Origin: an uncultured Prochlorococcus sp. | Lineage (GTDB): Bacteria > Cyanobacteriota > Cyanobacteriia > PCC-6307 > Cyanobiaceae | Direction: 5' to 3' | DNA: 9,120 nucleotides | Assembly (NCBI GenBank): GCA_913041805.1 | Contig: CAJWIZ010000017.1 | Coordinates: 1 to 9,120 of the forward strand | Program-made: the position numbers and the translations under genes | Shown here: piece after piece, positions 1 through 7,414 of the stretch | Numbering within the stretch: the first letter of the stretch is position 1 | Layout of the letters: the number at the start of each line of letters is the position of its first letter | Notes under the pieces: model-generated | Databases searched by the model: none | What the model was told of the DNA's origin: nothing | What the model saw: only the letters and a program-made list of their open reading frames with translations

Positions 1-1
1 A

Positions 2-106
2 CACTTGGCTATTACTGTGGACACAAGGCAACGTTGTCCATTGCCAGAAAATATCAACCTTTGGATTGAAGCATCGAATGTCAATTTGGGACCTAAGCCT
101 GTATAA
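2..106 (+). CDS. 3' end of a probable DHNA-CoA thioesterase (partial)
   Basis: The reading frame beginning at base 2 is open to a TAA at 104-106 and gives 34 residues. The tail contains RHLAI-like HLAIT, then DTRQRCPLPENI and LWIEAS. From memory, this pattern (a TRxRxPLPE stretch then a W-[IL]-E-A-S ending) matches the C-terminus of cyanobacterial hotdog-fold thioesterases of the 4HBT/Slr0204 type. These hydrolyse 1,4-dihydroxy-2-naphthoyl-CoA to DHNA in phylloquinone synthesis. The context agrees: menE, menC and menA lie next door on the opposite strand, and a hairpin terminator follows within 30 bases. The start and the catalytic part lie outside the window. The assignment rests on a short C-terminal match and on context, so the function is an inference; the presence of a plus-strand gene end is better supported. 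Confidence 0.6.
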   Translation, partial: HLAITVDTRQRCPLPENINLWIEASNVNLGPKPV

Positions 107-132
107 ATTGTAGACATTAATTTGAATTAGAT

Positions 133-170
133 CTCCAGTTTTATGGATGAACTGGAGTTTCCTTTTATTT
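133..170 (+). terminator. Rho-independent-type terminator after the left-edge gene
   Basis: CTCCAGTT at 133-140 and AACTGGAG at 150-157 form a perfect 8-bp stem with a 9-base loop. It is followed on the plus strand by a T-rich run (TTTCCTTTTATTT, 158-170). The T tract lies only on the plus-strand side, so it should end transcription from the thioesterase-like gene. The tract runs into the last codons of menE, which converges from the right, so some effect on readthrough from menE is possible but not evident. Confidence 0.75.
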
Positions 171-1409
171 AGATAAAAAGTAATTAGCTTTTAGCCAATT
201 CTGCCATTTTGAACGCTCAAACTTTCCTGATTCTGTAGGCTCTAGTTCATTGCACACATGCCAGAGGAATGGCTTTTCTGCTGGTTGCCATTCTTCTATA
301 AGTTGTTTGACTTTTTCTAGTTGTTGTTGTTGTTCAACTGTTGTTAGCATTGATTCCCAACATATCAATGCAATTAACCTTTCGCCCCATTCCTTATCTT
401 CAAGAGGTAAGAAAAGTATGTATAGAACAGGGATTTTAGCTTTTTTTGCTGCTGCTAATAACTTTGATTCTAATAGTTCTGGAAAGATGGTTTCACCACC
501 TGAGTTAATTGCTGTATCTGAACGGCCAAGAATTTCAAGTTGATATGAACAATTTTTCAATGTTAATTTGGCTAAATCTCCAGATTGCCACCACCCATTT
601 TTATCTTGAATTTCTTTGAGACAGCCATCTTCCCAGACCATTGAAGATAGTCTGGCAGTTTTGATTTCTAATGATCCAAATTGAGTTAGACGTAGATCTA
701 CATCTCTTAATGGGTTGCCACAGTCATTTCTTCCAGCGAGAAATGAATTAGGAGCTAGTGAAGTAATCATCGCAGCTGTTTCTGTTGCTCCATAGCAAGG
801 CGCTAAACGAATTTGCTCTCTTCTAGCGTGACTTGCCAATTTGTTAGAGAGCTTTGAGCCGCCTACCCAGATCAGATCAAAAGATTTTAACCAATCCAAA
901 CCGTACGGATGCTCAATTAAACGTTGTAATTGTGTGGGAACTAAAGATGTGATAAATGGTCCAACTCTTTGGTGGAAAATAGATTTGCAGAATTCTTTCA
1001 ATGCTTTTGGATCACGCATTAGTGAAGGCATTAGCCAGTAATGATCCGCTCCCCAAACACGACTTCTCCACCAAGGCATTAGCCCACTTACATGATGCAA
1101 TGGCAATGGATTAAGAACGATGCAGTTTTTTGGTTCTAAACCTTGCTTTTGTAGCCATTCTCCAGTCGCTATAGCTGAGAGATCGAGGTTCGACGATGGG
1201 TGAAGACATTGATGTGGTCTCCTATAGCTACCTCCGCTTGAGATGATGACACCAGGTCCAGTTGGTAGAACTGTTGCATTTGGCATTAATGTCGTAGATC
1301 TTTTAGGTAATAACTGAATCCATTCTTCATTTTCGATTGCGATAGCTAATTGCCGCGAGAGATTGTTGGCTTCCTTTGGGTCGCATCTCAAGGTCTGGAG
1401 GATTTTCAT
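165..1409 (-). CDS. menE: o-succinylbenzoate-CoA ligase (OSB-CoA synthetase)
   Basis: Adenylate-forming (ANL) enzyme of 414 residues that activates o-succinylbenzoate with ATP and CoA for phylloquinone synthesis. Numbered from the ATG at 1409, visible motifs are PLHHVSG (103-109, A4), YGATE (206-210, A5), GWWQSGD (272-278, A7), GRSDTAINSGGE (295-306, A8 hinge) and PTESGK (391-396) with the C-terminal catalytic Lys396. The phosphate-binding loop is degenerate: SSGGSYRRPH (57-66) instead of the usual SSGTTGxPK. At 414 residues it is shorter than typical MenE (about 450-490), mainly at the N-terminus. A TTG at 1421 is in frame, but the ATG at 1409 is preferred because GGGAGG lies four bases upstream and because the ATG overlaps the menC stop as ATGA, suggesting translational coupling. 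It is the last gene of menA-menC-menE. The family is clear; the specific substrate follows from the neighbours. Confidence 0.92.
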   Translation of the reverse strand: MKILQTLRCDPKEANNLSRQLAIAIENEEWIQLLPKRSTTLMPNATVLPTGPGVIISSGGSYRRPHQCLHPSSNLDLSAIATGEWLQKQGLEPKNCIVLNPLPLHHVSGLMPWWRSRVWGADHYWLMPSLMRDPKALKEFCKSIFHQRVGPFITSLVPTQLQRLIEHPYGLDWLKSFDLIWVGGSKLSNKLASHARREQIRLAPCYGATETAAMITSLAPNSFLAGRNDCGNPLRDVDLRLTQFGSLEIKTARLSSMVWEDGCLKEIQDKNGWWQSGDLAKLTLKNCSYQLEILGRSDTAINSGGETIFPELLESKLLAAAKKAKIPVLYILFLPLEDKEWGERLIALICWESMLTTVEQQQQLEKVKQLIEEWQPAEKPFLWHVCNELEPTESGKFERSKWQNWLKANYFLSK

Positions 1410-2377
1410 GCTGCCTCCCAAACCAATCTTGGGTCACAACTAAAAAGGGGAGTTTTGGGACACCATCCAGGAGCGAGGCCAGGTGCAGTTGGTGTAGGTC
1501 CAGCATTTTGTAAAGCTGCTAAATGGTGAACCCAACGAAGACCAATCCCTGTTTCAAATGAAGTACTTAACATCCTGTAGCTGACGCCTTGTTGGAGCTC
1601 TTTAAGCAGCAATCTTGGGTCACCTTCTAATGATGGTCGCCTTATTTGCCAACTGCTCCAGCTTTTTCGTAGAGATGGTTTTTCTAACAGTGACTCATCC
1701 AGAGCAACCGGTATCCTTCTGGCTAATTCAATCAGTCCAATGACATCATCTGTTGCTAGAGGTTGCTCTAACCATTCCAATCTTGGTTCCTGCTGAAAGT
1801 AAGAAGCCCAGTTGTTTGCCTCAGAGCGATTCAGACCGGTGTTTGCATCAAGTCTCAAGCGAGTATCTTCAGGTAAATTCTTTAAGATGTTGCACACTAA
1901 GTCTTCTTCTAGTTGTTGTGGTTCAATTCCAATTTTTAACTTTAAGGTCATTGGAAATTGGCTTGATTGCCTTTGTTTGATTAACAAAGTCGATAACTCT
2001 TTTTTAAGAGATTGATTTCTTGGCAACAAGATTGCTGATTGAGGAGCTTTCATCCAACCTCCTTTCTCTTTTGTCCCGATGAGGTCGTCTATTTCTGCAA
2101 GAGCGGCACCAATTCCAAAAGCTAAGGCCCCAGGCCAAATTGATATACCAGCTTCCAATGCTTGGCGAGTTATCTTTCCGTGAAGGAGGTTTAAAAACCT
2201 TTCACAAGTTGCTAAATCAGATTGATCTATTGGAGATACTTCTCCCCATCCACATTTACCAGTTTTATCTTCAAGACGTAGTAACCACCCTTTCTTTTCT
2301 TTCAGGGCTCCTTGGGAAGTTTTAAGTGTTTGGCTGAGCCGAAATGAGAAGGGTTTGCAATGTAGCTTGAGTTGCAT
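1406..2377 (-). CDS. menC: o-succinylbenzoate synthase
   Basis: Enolase-superfamily enzyme of 323 residues that dehydrates SHCHC to o-succinylbenzoate in the phylloquinone pathway. The barrel catalytic residues can be placed: KLK at 146-148 (second Lys is the base), Asp177 in LRLDANTG, Glu204 in LEQP and Asp227 in ALDES; the last three are the Mg2+ ligands. The spacing is close to E. coli MenC (K131/K133, D161, E190, D213). At the seventh strand, where the family normally has a Lys before Pro (E. coli K235), this protein reads IRRPSL, so the position is Arg247. The ending FETGIGLRWVHHLAA followed by a GPTPTAPGL stretch is the usual OSBS C-terminal pattern. The gene starts 13 bases after the menA stop and overlaps menE by four bases, so the three are one operon. 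No strong Shine-Dalgarno is seen before the ATG. Confidence 0.92.
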   Translation of the reverse strand: MQLKLHCKPFSFRLSQTLKTSQGALKEKKGWLLRLEDKTGKCGWGEVSPIDQSDLATCERFLNLLHGKITRQALEAGISIWPGALAFGIGAALAEIDDLIGTKEKGGWMKAPQSAILLPRNQSLKKELSTLLIKQRQSSQFPMTLKLKIGIEPQQLEEDLVCNILKNLPEDTRLRLDANTGLNRSEANNWASYFQQEPRLEWLEQPLATDDVIGLIELARRIPVALDESLLEKPSLRKSWSSWQIRRPSLEGDPRLLLKELQQGVSYRMLSTSFETGIGLRWVHHLAALQNAGPTPTAPGLAPGWCPKTPLFSCDPRLVWEAA

Positions 2378-2390
2378 TGATCTAGCTCTA

Positions 2391-3356
2391 TCACATTAGT
2401 TCGATCCCAAGGGCAGGCCCGAGTGCGAGCCCAAGACTTAAGCCCAAACCATTTAAGGCTTGAAAGCGTAATGCGAGAAATTTGCTCCCACTGACTTTCT
2501 CAGGATGATTGTGATGTGTATTAAGTAAACGTGTTAATGAAATTCCTGAAGGCAGGGCAATGATTCCAAGAAGAGCTGTAATCGGCCAATGGCCTAACAA
2601 TATTGGCCCCAATTCCAAACCTATTGTCATTATCAAGAACCAGGGAATGAGTGCAGCCGCACGTTTGGTCCCTAAGCGAACTAATGGTGATTGTTTGCCA
2701 TGGGCAGCATCTTCAGCAACTTGATGAAAATGTGAACAGAAAAGAACCAAAGTTGTAGCAAGTGCAGGACCGGCTCCAAGTGTTGTCGCTGTTTTCCAAG
2801 GAATTCCAGATGGGAAACTATTGCTTGGAGAAAGAACTAGTAGTGCAGCAGCAGTAGCAAAAGGTCCAAAAGCTAGCCAACATAAAGGTTCCCCTAGTCC
2901 TTTATATCCCAGGCGAAAAGGAGGACCCTGATATAAATATCCCAGTGCACAACTGACTAACACTAAGATCAGTACAGCCGGTTTACTGCGTAAGGCCAGT
3001 ATCAAAATTAGTGATAAACCTAGAAAAAGAGATGCGTAAGCCAAATGTCTAACAGGTTGCCTTTTGCCTAGTAATGCAACTACCGAATGAGGCTTGTTGA
3101 ATTCATCTATTCCTGTGTCTGCGTCAAAAAGGTCATTCGTAAGGTTTTCCCAAAGCAAAAGAAGCACTGATGCCATAAGAAATCCAAATAATTGATCCAA
3201 TCGAACAATGTCACTAGTGCTATACCTCCAACCGGCGGCCAAAAGCACTGGCATCACAGCGACCGAGTACAAAGGCCATTTGATTGCCGCTTTCCAAAGA
3301 AGGCGTTTTTCCACATTTTTGTGGTAAAGGGATGCAACAGCCTGTTGGTTTTGCAT
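2391..3356 (-). CDS. menA: 1,4-dihydroxy-2-naphthoate phytyltransferase
   Basis: UbiA-family integral membrane prenyltransferase that joins a prenyl (in cyanobacteria phytyl) chain to DHNA, giving demethylphylloquinone in the thylakoid membrane. Numbered from the ATG at 3356 (321 residues), the first polyprenyl-diphosphate/Mg2+ site is NDLFDADTGID (74-84) and the second is HQVAEDAAHGKQ (211-222), followed by SPLVRLGT. YLYQGPPFRLGYKGLGE (140-156) is the cyanobacterial/plant ABC4-type loop. Several hydrophobic segments span the rest. An ATG at 3395 is in frame, but the ATG at 3356 is preferred: AAGGGGAG ends six bases upstream, and the extra 13 residues (MYKPSSGKKGENP) look like translated leader. 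It is the first gene of menA-menC-menE and is divergent from menF. Confidence 0.93.
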   Translation of the reverse strand: MQNQQAVASLYHKNVEKRLLWKAAIKWPLYSVAVMPVLLAAGWRYSTSDIVRLDQLFGFLMASVLLLLWENLTNDLFDADTGIDEFNKPHSVVALLGKRQPVRHLAYASLFLGLSLILILALRSKPAVLILVLVSCALGYLYQGPPFRLGYKGLGEPLCWLAFGPFATAAALLVLSPSNSFPSGIPWKTATTLGAGPALATTLVLFCSHFHQVAEDAAHGKQSPLVRLGTKRAAALIPWFLIMTIGLELGPILLGHWPITALLGIIALPSGISLTRLLNTHHNHPEKVSGSKFLALRFQALNGLGLSLGLALGPALGIELM

Positions 3357-3428
3357 GGGATTCTCCCCTTTTTTGCCTGATGACGGTTTATACATTTGAG
3401 CAGTACGTGTGATCAGCTCGTATTTCGT
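3357..3428. promoter_or_regulatory. Divergent menA/menF promoter region
   Basis: This 72-base gap separates the preferred start codons of menA (minus) and menF (plus). A TTTATACAT block at 3387-3395 could serve both directions. On the minus strand it reads TATAAA (3392 down to 3387), a 5/6 match to a sigma70 -10 element, and would leave a leader of roughly 25 bases containing the menA Shine-Dalgarno. On the plus strand it reads TATACA (3389-3394), a 4/6 match. No convincing -35 element is seen for either. Opposed transcription from one short region would couple pathway entry (menF) to the late steps. Confidence 0.35.
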
Positions 3429-4826
3429 ATGACGGCTGGACCCACTTTTCGTGACATTTTGACCTCAATAGCCAGAGGCTGGTCCATCAGGAAGGTTGAT
3501 GAACCTGTCTTCAGTTTGGCTATTCCAATGGACGGAGTGGATCCTCTTTCTCAGTTGCCTGTATTAGCTGAGAATGAGCAGTTTCGCTTTCTTTGGGATC
3601 GAGCTCCAGGACGTTCTTTGGCTGCTACAGGCAGATGTCAGCACTTAGATCTCTCTGGAGCTCGAAGATTTGAGCTCGCGCAACGTTTTTGTGATGCCAC
3701 ATTAGGGCGTTTGATAGATGTCACTCCCGATGCATCTTCATTTTGCAGTCCTCGGATACTTTTAGCTTTTTCGTTTTTTGAGCAAACTTCTGAAAGGAAG
3801 AGAACATTGGGACTGATTCCAGGTGTTCAGGCGGTACTTCCTAGATGGCAATTGAGTCGTCAAGGCCGTCATAGTTGCTTGCGTTTGACTGCGGTGGCTA
3901 CACATCAATCAGAGACGCGCGAGCTTGTAGAACAGTTGTGGCTGATGAGGGAACATCTCGCTCAAAGATCAGGGCACCAAGAAATAATTTATTTCACTAA
4001 TGATTCGAACCTCTCGTTCCCTCAGCAATGGCAAGATTGTTATCGGCCAGCTTTGCTGAAGGGAATTGATCTTGTCAATAATGGAATTCTAGACAAATTA
4101 GTTCTTGCTGTACGTCAGAAAATTCTGTTAGGCAAACCATTAGACCCTCTTGCCATGCTTGCTCGTCTTAGAGAGCAACAACGGGGCAGTTGTCGATTTT
4201 TATGGCAACGTAATCATGATGTAGCTTTTTTTGGTGCTTCACCTGAACGACTACTTAGTCTTCAAAAAGGGCAACTAAAAATAGATGCTTTAGCAGGAAC
4301 TGCGCCCCTTAAGGCAGGAGACAAGTCTCTGTTGAATTCTGACAAGGATTTGAGGGAACATGAGTTGGTTGTTGATTCGATTACCAATCAATTAATTCAG
4401 CAAGGTCTTCAGCCACGAAGAACGAGGAGGCCTCAATTAGCTCGACATGGTCAATTGGTGCATCTACATACTCCAATTAATGCATCTGCCAAATCCCAAT
4501 TACCGTTACATTTGGCAGGTTTATTGCATCCCACACCTGCTGTAGCAGGATTTCCTCGTAGAGAGGCAATGAGTTGGTTGAGGACTTTGGAACCGTTCGA
4601 GCGGGGTAGTTATGCGGCACCAATAGGCTGGATCGACAAATTAGGGAATGCAGAATTAAGGGTTGCAATTCGTTCTGGGACTGTGCGACTTAATGAATTG
4701 GAGCTAACGGCTGGAGCAGGATTGGTTAGAGGTTCGGTTGCTGAAAAGGAATTGCAAGAAGTCGGCCTTAAACTTGCTGTATTAGCTGATCAGTTAGAGC
4801 TTTATGTAAATCGCTCTAATAGCTGA
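3429..4826 (+). CDS. menF: isochorismate synthase
   Basis: Chorismate-binding enzyme of about 465 residues that isomerises chorismate to isochorismate, the committed step to phylloquinone. The C-terminal catalytic domain is well conserved. Numbered from the ATG at 3429 it shows [10 protein letters not shown] (221-230) with Lys223, the water-activating Lys of isochorismate/salicylate synthases; [10 protein letters not shown] (267-276); [10 protein letters not shown] (285-294); [10 protein letters not shown] (309-318); HPTPAVAG (367-374); and [12 protein letters not shown] (425-436). These Glu-bearing segments bind Mg2+ and the chorismate carboxylates. The N-terminal third is divergent, as in most MenF. 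A TTG at 3396, directly abutting an alternative menA ATG, would add 11 residues; neither start has a clear Shine-Dalgarno, and the ATG is chosen because it fits the promoter gap. The men-gene neighbours favour MenF over EntC or salicylate synthase. The 3' end overlaps gshB. Confidence 0.9.
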   Translation: MTAGPTFRDILTSIARGWSIRKVDEPVFSLAIPMDGVDPLSQLPVLAENEQFRFLWDRAPGRSLAATGRCQHLDLSGARRFELAQRFCDATLGRLIDVTPDASSFCSPRILLAFSFFEQTSERKRTLGLIPGVQAVLPRWQLSRQGRHSCLRLTAVATHQSETRELVEQLWLMREHLAQRSGHQEIIYFTNDSNLSFPQQWQDCYRPALLKGIDLVNNGILDKLVLAVRQKILLGKPLDPLAMLARLREQQRGSCRFLWQRNHDVAFFGASPERLLSLQKGQLKIDALAGTAPLKAGDKSLLNSDKDLREHELVVDSITNQLIQQGLQPRRTRRPQLARHGQLVHLHTPINASAKSQLPLHLAGLLHPTPAVAGFPRREAMSWLRTLEPFERGSYAAPIGWIDKLGNAELRVAIRSGTVRLNELELTAGAGLVRGSVAEKELQEVGLKLAVLADQLELYVNRSNS

Positions 4827-5728
4827 CCTATAACTTGATCAGCAAGTGGAATACCCATAAGGCGTTCAACTTCTCTAATTCCAGTTGGACTTGTTACATT
4901 GATTTCGCTCAACATTCCACCAATCACATCTATGCCTACGAAGAACAAACCATGTTCTTTTAAGGCAGGAGCCAATTCAGCACATATTTCTTTCTCGCGA
5001 ATAGATAGCTCTGTAGCTTCTGGTTGACCTCCTAAAGCAAGATTACTTCGGAAATCGCCTGATTTCGGTCGTCGATTGACTGCTCCTAAAGGTTGCCCAT
5101 CAACCAGCAAGATTCTCTTGTCACCTGAGACGACTTCTTTTAAAAAACTTTGCATCATTACGGGCAAGCGCTCTTGATCAGTCATTAACTCCAGCAAGGC
5201 TTCTAAACCAGGGGCATCTTTGGCAACGCGAATGACTCCTTGCCCACCCTTGCCACCCAATGGCTTTACAACTACTTCACCTTGCACTCTTGCAAAACTT
5301 GCTAGCTCGACTACTCGGCTTGCAACTAATGTAGGAGCCATAAGGTTGCTGAAACGTAATGCACCAAGCTTTTCATTCCAGGCTCGTAAGGAGGCTGGCT
5401 TATTTAGAATGACTACTCCATCCCGTTCGGCTACTTCAAGTAAATGGGTGGCATATAGGAAGGCTTCATCGACTGGGGGGTCTTTGCGCATCCAAATGCA
5501 ATTGAAGTCAGTTAATGGTTTGCTTTGAGTGGGTGAAATTTCTAGCCATGGCTGAGGAATGATTTGGCTGGCAACTACCCATGCTTTGTCACCACGTGCT
5601 TGGAGGTCAGATGGTGTAGATGCCCATACTTCAATTGATGCTCGATGTGCTGCTTGCATTAATGCAGCGGAGGAATCTTTTGCAGGGTTTATTTGTTCAA
5701 TAGGATCAATTACGAAAAGATGTTTCAT
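4802..5728 (-). CDS. gshB: glutathione synthetase (ATP-grasp)
   Basis: Cytosolic ATP-grasp ligase of 308 residues that adds glycine to gamma-glutamylcysteine to form glutathione; E. coli GshB has 316. Visible signatures in order are [25 protein letters not shown] segment (78-98; RKDPP equals the family's RxDPP), [15 protein letters not shown] (107-121), the ATP-binding Lys155 and glycine loop [12 protein letters not shown] (153-164), [11 protein letters not shown] (201-211), [17 protein letters not shown] (218-234), and the Mg2+-binding [10 protein letters not shown] (275-284). It starts four bases after the stop of the upstream glutaredoxin gene, and the two form a glutathione operon. No good Shine-Dalgarno precedes the ATG, which suggests coupling to grx translation. 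Its last 25 bases overlap the end of the convergent menF. Confidence 0.96.
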   Translation of the reverse strand: MKHLFVIDPIEQINPAKDSSAALMQAAHRASIEVWASTPSDLQARGDKAWVVASQIIPQPWLEISPTQSKPLTDFNCIWMRKDPPVDEAFLYATHLLEVAERDGVVILNKPASLRAWNEKLGALRFSNLMAPTLVASRVVELASFARVQGEVVVKPLGGKGGQGVIRVAKDAPGLEALLELMTDQERLPVMMQSFLKEVVSGDKRILLVDGQPLGAVNRRPKSGDFRSNLALGGQPEATELSIREKEICAELAPALKEHGLFFVGIDVIGGMLSEINVTSPTGIREVERLMGIPLADQVIGQLLERFT

Positions 5729-5732
5729 TGCA

Positions 5733-5996
5733 TTAGTTCGTTAGACCCAGTAGATCGTCTAGTTGATTGGTTTGATCGAGTTCATAGAGGTCATCGCATC
5801 CACCAATTCCTTTTTCATCAATGAAGATTTGCGGCACTGTGGTGCGGCCCTCAGACCTGTTAGCCATAACTTCTCGAGCCGACTGGTCTCCATCAATACT
5901 ATGTTCAATGTAATTCACACCCTTTTTTTGTAGAAGAGACTTTGCTTTTATACAAAATGGGCAATATTGCCACGTGTAAATTTCAACTTTTGCCAT
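5733..5996 (-). CDS. grxC: glutaredoxin (GrxC type)
   Basis: Small dithiol glutaredoxin of 87 residues that reduces disulfides and glutathionylated proteins with glutathione as donor. The thioredoxin-fold active site is YCPFC (11-15; Cys12 and Cys15), a Phe variant of the common CPYC. The cis-Pro loop TVPQIFID (53-60) and the glutathione-binding GGCDDL (65-70) are in place, and the length is usual for GrxC. It lies four bases upstream of gshB, which supplies its cofactor, and is divergent from prfB. The dithiol CPFC and short length argue against a monothiol CGFS (Grx4-type) protein. Confidence 0.95.
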   Translation of the reverse strand: MAKVEIYTWQYCPFCIKAKSLLQKKGVNYIEHSIDGDQSAREVMANRSEGRTTVPQIFIDEKGIGGCDDLYELDQTNQLDDLLGLTN

Positions 5997-6075
5997 TGGT
6001 TCACTTTGATTTCATAAAGATCCTATGAGGCTTACTAAACTGATAGCGTTTTAACCTATTGCAGATATCCGACTT
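5997..6075. promoter_or_regulatory. Divergent grxC/prfB intergenic region
   Basis: A 79-base gap lies between the starts of grxC (minus) and prfB (plus) and must hold the promoters of both operons unless one comes from further away. It is AT-rich. A minus-strand TAGGAT near 6023-6028 is a weak -10 candidate. I see no clear -35 element, operator or hairpin. The call rests on gene orientation rather than on motif strength. Confidence 0.3.
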
Positions 6076-7204
6076 TTGCTAGATCTAACTGATTTCAAAA
6101 GAGATCTTTCTGAACTCACTGATCGCCTGGGCAATGCTCAGGACTGTCTTTGACGTTCCTGCTTTGAATGCTAAGAAACAGGATCTTGAACAACTTGCTG
6201 CGCAGCCAGATTTTTGGAATAACCAACAGCATGCTCAAAAGCATATGAGGCAGTTGGATGAGGTGAAAGATCAGTTGTCAGAGTTGGTTCAATGGAAAAA
6301 TGCAATTGAGGATGCTAAGGCCACAATTGAACTATATGAGATTGAACCAGATGCAGAAATTCTTCAAGAGGCTCAGTCTGGTTTAGAACGATTGCGTCAA
6401 GATCTTGATCGTTGGGAATTAGAACGTCTTTTAAGTGGGCCTTATGACAAGGAGGGAGTCGTTCTATCAATTAATGCTGGTGCTGGAGGAACAGATGCTC
6501 AGGACTGGGCTCAGATGCTGTTGCGGATGTATACCAGATGGGCAGAAGATCATGGGATGAAGGTAACTGTTGATGAACTTTCTGAGGGAGAAGAAGCAGG
6601 AATTAAAAGTGCCACTGTTGAGATTGAGGGCCGTCATGCTTATGGCTATCTACAACATGAGAAAGGTACTCATCGATTAGTTAGAATTTCTCCTTTTAAC
6701 GCTAACGGTAAGCGTCAAACCAGTTTTGCAGGTGTTGAGGTGATGCCCAAATTGGATCATGAAGTTGAGTTAGATCTTCCTGAGAAAGATTTAGAAGTGA
6801 CCACCAGTAGATCGGGAGGAGCGGGAGGTCAAAATGTCAACAAAGTTGAGACTGCAGTTCGGATACTTCATGTACCTACTGGGTTGGCTGTTCGTTGTAC
6901 TCAAGAACGCTCTCAGTTGCAAAACAAGGAGAAAGCTATGGCATTGTTAAAAGCTAAGTTGTTGGTGATTGCACAGGAGCAACGTGCTGCTGAGATTGCT
7001 GATATTCGAGGTGACATAGTTGAAGCAGCTTGGGGTAATCAAATTCGTAATTATGTTTTCCATCCGTATCAAATGGTCAAAGATTTAAGGACTGAGCAAG
7101 AGACTACTGATGTACAGAGTGTGATGAATGGTGAGTTGGATCTATTTATTCAGGCTCTTTTGCGTCAGGGTGTTGACCACTCAAATCTTGACTTGGCGAA
7201 CTAA
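6076..7204 (+). CDS. prfB: peptide chain release factor 2, with +1 programmed frameshift
   Basis: RF2 reads UGA and UAA stops and releases the finished peptide on the ribosome. The first part is read from 6076 to 6150 (25 codons, [20 protein letters not shown] then DCL), meets an in-frame TGA at 6151-6153, and must shift +1 at CTT TGA C so that GAC at 6152 is residue 26. The product is 375 residues. With the TTG at 6076 as start, the stop-recognition motif SPF falls at 205-207 and the catalytic GGQ at 250-252, exactly the E. coli RF2 numbering, which supports this start; ATT at 6058 is the only other upstream choice before a stop. An ATG at 6134 is in the post-shift frame only and would give a wrong N-terminus (MLRTVF). 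Residue 246 is Ser. The gene opens the run to trpG. Confidence 0.93.
6139..6154 (+). promoter_or_regulatory. RF2 autoregulatory frameshift site
   Basis: The string CAG GAC TGT CTT TGA C contains the slippery CTT followed by the poor terminator context TGAC, as in E. coli prfB. AGGA at 6140-6143 lies four bases before CTT and can act as the internal Shine-Dalgarno that promotes the +1 shift. It is weaker than the AGGGGG of E. coli. When RF2 is scarce the ribosome pauses at TGA and shifts; when it is abundant, translation stops at codon 26. Confidence 0.9.
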
Positions 7205-7215
7205 AAATCATCAAA

Positions 7216-7407
7216 ATGTCCCCTGAATCCACAACTAAGAAGAAATCTTCTCAAAACCCACCAGCTTCTAGCTTTGTTAAATCTGCAATGAGAAATATGG
7301 TTCGAAAAGGTAATCAAAGCCTTGTTCATTTTGGCTTGACTGCTTTTGGCTTTGTTATTTTCATATTATGTGTCGCTTGGTTAGGACGACCTAATATCCC
7401 TCAATGA
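7216..7407 (+). CDS. small single-pass membrane protein, DUF3285-like
   Basis: A 63-residue protein with a polar Ser/Lys-rich N-terminus (1-19), a basic conserved-looking stretch SFVKSAMRNMVRKG (19-32), and one hydrophobic segment at about 38-57 (FGLTAFGFVIFILCVAWLG), ending in RPNIPQ. It resembles the short cyanobacterial DUF3285 family as I remember it, whose members carry a MRNMVRKG-type motif before one transmembrane helix. No function is known to me. The basic residues before the helix predict a cytoplasmic N-terminus. It sits 11 bases after prfB and seven bases before ybeY, so it is co-transcribed with translation genes. It is too regular and well spaced to be a chance frame. Confidence 0.8.
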   Translation: MSPESTTKKKSSQNPPASSFVKSAMRNMVRKGNQSLVHFGLTAFGFVIFILCVAWLGRPNIPQ

Positions 7408-7414
7408 ATTTAAG

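Noticed and set aside
1..69. Frame 1 open to a TGA at 67-69 at the left edge
   Set aside because: Frame 2 is open longer and its translation resembles a known protein C-terminus; frame 1 does not.
321..332. (TTG)4 microsatellite
   Set aside because: Encodes QQQQ in the variable linker near the MenE C-terminus; too short to suggest phase variation.
250..543. 97-codon open frame on the plus strand inside menE
   Set aside because: Antisense shadow of menE; the translation is Ser/Cys-rich with no motif.
5220..5528. 102-codon open frame on the plus strand inside gshB
   Set aside because: Lies opposite the strongly conserved ATP-grasp core of gshB and shows no protein family features.
6134..6151. 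ATG at 6134 as the start of prfB
   Set aside because: It lies in the post-shift frame inside the conserved N-terminal coding region, and its first six residues (MLRTVF) do not fit RF2, whereas the other frame does up to CTT TGA.
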